Positions 59,406-64,000 of a stretch of 64,000 nucleotides of DNA are shown one piece after another. A program made the position numbers and the translations under genes. The stretch is from positions 64,501-128,500 of the forward strand of contig LSRY02000005.1 in the NCBI GenBank assembly GCA_001643675.2, in the 5' to 3' direction. This DNA comes from Monocercomonoides exilis. Its lineage: Eukaryota; Preaxostyla; Oxymonadida; Polymastigidae. Within the stretch, counting starts at the first letter, position 1, and each line of letters starts with the position of its first letter. Under the pieces are notes generated by a model. It did not search any database and was not told where the DNA came from. It was given only the letters and a program-made list of their open reading frames with translations.

Positions 59406-60079
59406 AACAGAAGACGAATGAAGAAGAACAGATAAGTTTTGTGGTATTTTTGCTGCTTTGCTTCAGAAATGCGAGCAATTGTAATCATAAAAAAAGAAAA
59501 GGGTCTATTTCTATTTCGTGCACGCTCCAAGATGAAATAAAATAAATCGATCCAATTGTGGCATGAGATTTTTGGGATGAGTGAATGAAGGAGAAAATGA
59601 CTGTGGAAGAGACTCATTAACAAAAAAAAGTGAAATGGAAAAGAGCATCAATAAATAACTGTTTTTGCTTTCCTGAGGGTTTTGAACATGAAAGAGCAAC
59701 TAAAGGATTCGAACGAAAGGCAATGATTTTCAACGATACTCAAAATCTGAAATGGCAATAATGCAATTGAAATTGTTGGTTCGTCTTTTGTTTGACAATG
59801 GCTTGACAGATTGAAGTTGAACTTGACTTTCTGGCTTGGATACATTATTTTTCACTTAAAAACAATTGTTTACAATAAAATTGAAGATCGAAAGGTTTTT
59901 ACGAAGGAAGAGAAGATAGTTATGGGCAATTATTTTAGGAACTAAATACTCTCGCGCTGTTGAAAAGAGAGACTGCAAAAGTTGCACAAAGTTTTTTCAA
60001 CTCCCACATTCATTTTCAAACTTTTTTTGCTCAGTTTTTCAATATTTGCATGTGCTCTTCGTTTGATGCTTTGAGTGAT
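59406..60079. other. Intergenic region between convergent genes
   Basis: A+T-rich DNA between the 3' ends of the charged-protein gene and the duplicated receptor flank; no coding or RNA feature recognised. Confidence 0.55.
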
Positions 60080-60217
60080 TGTTGTTTGTTTCTTCTTTTG
60101 AGCCAAAATCATGCAAACAAGCAACCAGGAAAGACAAAACAGCAAAAACAACTCTTGGAAGCACTTTTCTCAAAAGCATGTTTTTGATTGGTCAGAAAAC
60201 CATTCATTATTCTCATT

Positions 60218-60248
<31 letters not shown>

Positions 60249-60647
60249 AAGAAAAAATGAAGAAAACGAAATGAATTGAATCACATAATCGAATTCTCAC
60301 GCTCAACCAAGAGCAAAACCTGACAATAAACTCAAAGGCAAAAAAATGGAGCAAGCATTATTCAGAAAGTGCTTGAAATGAATTTCCACAAACTGAAATA
60401 ATATGTCTCCCATTCGGTTCAAACAGCATTTGCACAGCTTTTCCAAAGCTCGGATTGAACTCCGCTCGATCTTTCCGAAAGAGCAATGGATTGCATGCTC
60501 AATACTTCCACAAGCATCGAAATATTACCGTTTTCAGAGGAGCCGTTTTCTGATCAGAAAAGATCTTCCAACCTCGTTTGGATCTCTTTCATTGGCAAAC
60601 GCCGTTTGTGCTTTTTGAAGAAGATGCAGTTGAAGCCATTCGCACAC
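60080..60647. repeat. Duplicated 3' flank of the receptor gene, copy 2
   Basis: Matches 30794..31351 downstream of the other receptor copy over its whole length. It contains an (ATAA)n microsatellite at about 60219-60252 that is not expanded in copy 1. Confidence 0.85.
60219..60252 (+). repeat. ATAA tetranucleotide microsatellite
   Basis: About eight units of AAAT/ATAA in the duplicated flank; the corresponding place in copy 1 (about 30935) has only a short A+T-rich run. Confidence 0.85.
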
Positions 60648-63600
60648 TCACAATGATATGAGCGAGCTGCTTGAATCAGGGATCTGCGAGTTGCACTCAG
60701 ATGGCATCTGGCAATCAACTGCATCAGCAATGGTCATGACCATTGCTCCTTCTGGAAAGTGCTGGATGAACTCCTTCTTCAAATCAGTGAGTGCCGGCCG
60801 ATCGTTTGGCTGCTGGCACAATGTGCATCTCACTGCGTTGCTCAAAGACGAGTTTTCAACAGCCTCTGGCTTTGGCTTTTCTCCGTTCACAATCTTCTGC
60901 CCTGCCACCTCTGCTGGATACTCCCCAAACGGGATCTGCAGTGTCAAGCACTCCCACAGCATCATCCCAATCGAAAAGGCAACTGATTCCTTTGTTGCCT
61001 CCATTTTCTTGTTCATCAGCAGTTCTGGTGCCTTCCACCTCAAGCACTCTTTTTTGAAGTCATCCTCATCCTCAAATGCTGATGAGGGAAGTGATTCATC
61101 ATCGTCATCGTCAGTTGCAGACGTTGCAACTATTGACGAAGAGATGGATGAAGAATCTGAGTCATCATCGGACAATAAATCTGAGTGCATCACAATGCAG
61201 ATTACCATATGCTCAGAGAATAAAACAATGTGCGGACTGAGATTGGAAAGAGAAGAAAGAGGATTTTCCATTTCATCAAATGAATGCAGTGCGAGATTGG
61301 CCACCCAGAACATAATTTGGGAAGCTGTTTGTTCTCTTTCTTTCAGTGAGCCAATTGCCATCTCCTTCTTGGCATTCCTTCCGTGCAACAGCATGAACAG
61401 CGAATCCCTCAAGTCCACAATCAATTTTTCATGAGGCGATGAACAGGCCATCGCATCCACCAGATTCGACATCGACGAGGTGGTTGGACACATGCTCTCT
61501 GGTCGGATAAAAGTGGAATCTGAATCTGTCGTTGAAGTGGATGAGATTGATGGAGATGGTGTTCGCTTTCTTGACTCTTCCTCTTCTTTCTCATCAACCT
61601 TCTCCAGCATCCATTCTGGGATCTTGTCTGAATCTTTCCCCAGAATATATTCTGTTGATCCACTCTCACTCAATAAATGCTCTGATGACTCAGAGTGTCC
61701 CAAGCTTTTCTCATACACCCTCTTTTTGATCCTCTCTTCATTCTTCTTCTCTGCTTCCTTCTCTGCTCTCCTCCATTGCTCCTCTGGAGACATCTCCATT
61801 GTTACCATCTCAAATGCCTTCGGATCCTTTTTGATATTATCATTCACAATCTCTTCCAATTCTTCTGTTCTTCTCTCCGACTTTCTCCATCGAACTGCCA
61901 GAATGATAGATACAACAAGAACAATCAAGAACAACACAGCAAATATCACAATCACAATCAACGCCCATGATGATTTTTCTTCTTTTCCACTTTCAACTAT
62001 CCTTTCATCTCCTTTTGGTGGAGTAATGCTCGCATTCTTCAAAACGAATGACTGTGTTAAAGATGGGGATTCTGTATTTCCAAACAGAATGCACACGCTC
62101 ACCTCTGCATTTGCGTCTGCTGTTCTCACAATTCCAGATTCAATTGCAACATTGACTTCCTCTTCGCTCGCAAAGCCAGAGTCGGGTATTTCATGAGTCT
62201 CGACTTGCTCAACATCTCCGATGGAGGAAGTCACCCGAAACGACAGGTTGCACGGCAGAAGAAGTGCTCCTCTGAACACAACGTTCAAAAGCTCTTCGTT
62301 CTGTTCTGATGTGGCAGATCGAAGAATTGGGATAAACAGTGGTGATGCTCGCTCCTCAGCAATCCCCTTCAAGATGCATCCATCATTCAGTATCCACAAT
62401 GACGAATTATCCTTCACACCATCTCCTCCCTTCAGACTCATGATATTCAGCTCAGAAGAATCAGAGCATATTATGTTTCTTCTTGCTGATGGAAAGCCTC
62501 GAATCGTCAAGCTATTGAATGCAAAGAAGCCTGAGTCTATCTTCACCTCTCCTCCCTTCACAGACAGCCCACCCAATGATGAGTTTGAAACTGACACATC
62601 TTTCATGCTCACAACGCTCTCTTCAACATCCACAACAGAGCCATTCCATCTGCATATTTCATCTCTCTCAAATCCCTCTTTTTCTTTCATTTGTTCATTT
62701 TCCTCAAGAGCACCCACAAATGTGCATGAGTCCAATATTAAACTCGTGCACCTGCAAAAAGAGGCTTCAATCCCCCGAGTGCTTCTTGACTCACATTCTG
62801 CAAACGAACAGTTTTGCAACACAATCTTCCCTTCTCCATCTTCACATTCCACTCCGCACGCTCCTTCACTTGTTCTGCTGATGTTGCTGAACTTCGATAA
62901 CATCACATCCATTCTTTTCTCATCACCTCTCAGCTGCTTCCTCCTCTTCTCATCTCGTAACATTCCATTATTCTCATTTCCTCTTTCTCTCAACATATTG
63001 ACAGCAGGCCCATTCTCAATCCTCACATCCATCACATCAAGTTCCTTCACATTCATCTCTCCATTCCTCATGCAAATCAACCCATTCCTGCTCTCACCTT
63101 TCTTCACCACAACTTCTGATAACTTCACCTCACACTCGACACATTCAACAAGCGAAGCACATGCAAACTGTGAAACAATTAATCCGGCTATTGTGACTGA
63201 CGATCTTTCTCCATGCATCAGCGTTGGCATTCTGCACACATTGCATCCTTCAGCTGGCTTCACGCAACATTCACTCATTGAAAGTGTCCCCTCCTCCACA
63301 CAAAATATCTGCTCGTGTTCTGTTGGAAAGACTTCTGGAATCTCAAAGCTGATTCTCTCCACACTCACATTCCCCTTGCACTCAACTACGCAACCCTTCT
63401 CTTTCCTCTCCAATCTGCTCATCTCGACTGTTGCCCTGCTTCCCTTTGCCAGCAGTGTGAGATTCTCCAGCTTGATCTCTGTTTCCACTTCACTTGCTTC
63501 ATCCACCACAACTCGCGTTCCATACTCGTGCACAATGTGCGTCAGCCCATATCCCAGCGTTTCACAGCACTTGTCTTCTTTCCCACACTGTCTGTTGTTC

Positions 63601-64000
63601 TCCCCGCCTTTTGCTCCTCCAGAGCTCACAAAGATCGTTGATGACTGATATTTCGTGATGAATGGAATCAAATCTGTATCTTCCCTGTGATCTGTTGTGT
63701 CTGATCCTGATATCATGTGTGCCTGCCCAGAAATGCCTCTCAAATCCATCACAAATTGTGTTTCGTTGATCTGTGAAGAGATGTTGTGGCAAGCAACAAA
63801 AATGTGCCTCCCAATATATGCTGTGTTCCCTTCAAACTTATCTCCCTCAAACACAAAGTCCAACACCTCGTCAATCTCTGCCCCAACAAACACACCTCCT
63901 CCTCTCCCACTGATCCCAGAGCATCCACACTGCACCACGCTGCATTCACTCACACGGAGCCAGCCCCCAGCGCTCATCTGCCAACACATCCCTCCTCCTT
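60648..64000 (-). CDS. Receptor-like beta-helix protein with pseudokinase, 5' part cut by window edge
   Basis: The frame is open to the window edge, so the N-terminal part of the ectodomain is missing; 1,117 residues are visible. The visible ectodomain has the same beta-helix style (SGRGGGVFVGAE, Cys-rich short strands) but differs from the copy at 31352..39121. From the SARRNIICSDS motif onward the two proteins become similar. They are nearly identical in the cytoplasmic part: membrane helix (SWALIVIVIFAVLFLIVLVV), EMSPEEQWRRAE, HSESSEHLLSESGS and the kinase-like lobe with RWKAPELL and SIGMMLWECLTLQIPFGEYP. The catalytic-loop Asp is not evident, and the DFG position reads DLL instead of DFL. 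No intron is seen. Probably functional as a paralogue; kinase activity is unlikely. Confidence 0.85.
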   Translation of the reverse strand, partial: GGGMCWQMSAGGWLRVSECSVVQCGCSGISGRGGGVFVGAEIDEVLDFVFEGDKFEGNTAYIGRHIFVACHNISSQINETQFVMDLRGISGQAHMISGSDTTDHREDTDLIPFITKYQSSTIFVSSGGAKGGENNRQCGKEDKCCETLGYGLTHIVHEYGTRVVVDEASEVETEIKLENLTLLAKGSRATVEMSRLERKEKGCVVECKGNVSVERISFEIPEVFPTEHEQIFCVEEGTLSMSECCVKPAEGCNVCRMPTLMHGERSSVTIAGLIVSQFACASLVECVECEVKLSEVVVKKGESRNGLICMRNGEMNVKELDVMDVRIENGPAVNMLRERGNENNGMLRDEKRRKQLRGDEKRMDVMLSKFSNISRTSEGACGVECEDGEGKIVLQNCSFAECESRSTRGIEASFCRCTSLILDSCTFVGALEENEQMKEKEGFERDEICRWNGSVVDVEESVVSMKDVSVSNSSLGGLSVKGGEVKIDSGFFAFNSLTIRGFPSARRNIICSDSSELNIMSLKGGDGVKDNSSLWILNDGCILKGIAEERASPLFIPILRSATSEQNEELLNVVFRGALLLPCNLSFRVTSSIGDVEQVETHEIPDSGFASEEEVNVAIESGIVRTADANAEVSVCILFGNTESPSLTQSFVLKNASITPPKGDERIVESGKEEKSSWALIVIVIFAVLFLIVLVVSIILAVRWRKSERRTEELEEIVNDNIKKDPKAFEMVTMEMSPEEQWRRAEKEAEKKNEERIKKRVYEKSLGHSESSEHLLSESGSTEYILGKDSDKIPEWMLEKVDEKEEEESRKRTPSPSISSTSTTDSDSTFIRPESMCPTTSSMSNLVDAMACSSPHEKLIVDLRDSLFMLLHGRNAKKEMAIGSLKEREQTASQIMFWVANLALHSFDEMENPLSSLSNLSPHIVLFSEHMVICIVMHSDLLSDDDSDSSSISSSIVATSATDDDDDESLPSSAFEDEDDFKKECLRWKAPELLMNKKMEATKESVAFSIGMMLWECLTLQIPFGEYPAEVAGQKIVNGEKPKPEAVENSSLSNAVRCTLCQQPNDRPALTDLKKEFIQHFPEGAMVMTIADAVDCQMPSECNSQIPDSSSSLISL

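Noticed and set aside
59690-59730. Possible tRNA T-arm (GGATTCGAAC)
   Set aside because: Flanking bases do not form the five-base stem on either strand.

Overview
The window looks like a nuclear contig from an anaerobic protist, most likely an oxymonad (Preaxostyla) close to Monocercomonoides. Four things point there. The genes are eukaryotic, with short introns (about 45-190 nt) whose donors are mostly GTATG or GTTTG/GTTTC, and the standard genetic code holds over kilobases. Intergenic DNA is strongly A+T rich. Very large proteins carry serine-rich low-complexity regions. A broken gene at 27.0-28.4 kb resembles, from memory, a large hypothetical protein family of Monocercomonoides exilis. 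The species assignment is inference.

Left part (0-24 kb): a small gene that may be Mediator subunit MED10 is divergent from a Ser-rich protein ending in three CCHC zinc knuckles. Next come a six-exon two-RRM protein with a roughly 1.6-kb-residue Ser-rich tail, a candidate seven-helix membrane protein, and a 2.5-kb-residue Ras guanine nucleotide exchange factor. The catalytic domain of the exchange factor is split by low-complexity inserts, including an uninterrupted run of about 62 serines encoded by a pure CTT/TTC microsatellite.

Middle part (24-46.6 kb): this holds the repeats and gene fossils. They are a decayed pogo/Tigger-like DDE transposase, a frameshifted member of the oxymonad hypothetical family, and a 7.8-kb intronless gene for a receptor-like beta-helix protein with one membrane helix and a degenerate kinase domain. 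After an acyltransferase-3 membrane enzyme lies a 3.4-kb foldback structure. It is built of 41-bp satellite monomers, grouped by four into about 164-bp higher-order units in the left outer array, arranged symmetrically around two inverted copies of a unique segment of about 0.5 kb.

Right part (46.6-64 kb): a 2,684-residue multi-pass membrane protein of Tmc (tiny macrocysts) type carries a complete C-terminal hemerythrin domain. It is followed by BCD1/ZNHIT6 (box C/D snoRNP assembly), an acidic His-rich unknown, and a second, edge-truncated copy of the beta-helix pseudokinase receptor. The two receptor copies, 29.3 kb apart in the same orientation, share almost identical cytoplasmic halves and about 560 bp of downstream noncoding DNA, while their ectodomains differ.

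The genes form no operon. Apart from the receptor pair, no functional link between neighbours is evident. Splice junctions were placed by eye from phase, donor and acceptor sequence and protein continuity, and have no transcript support.
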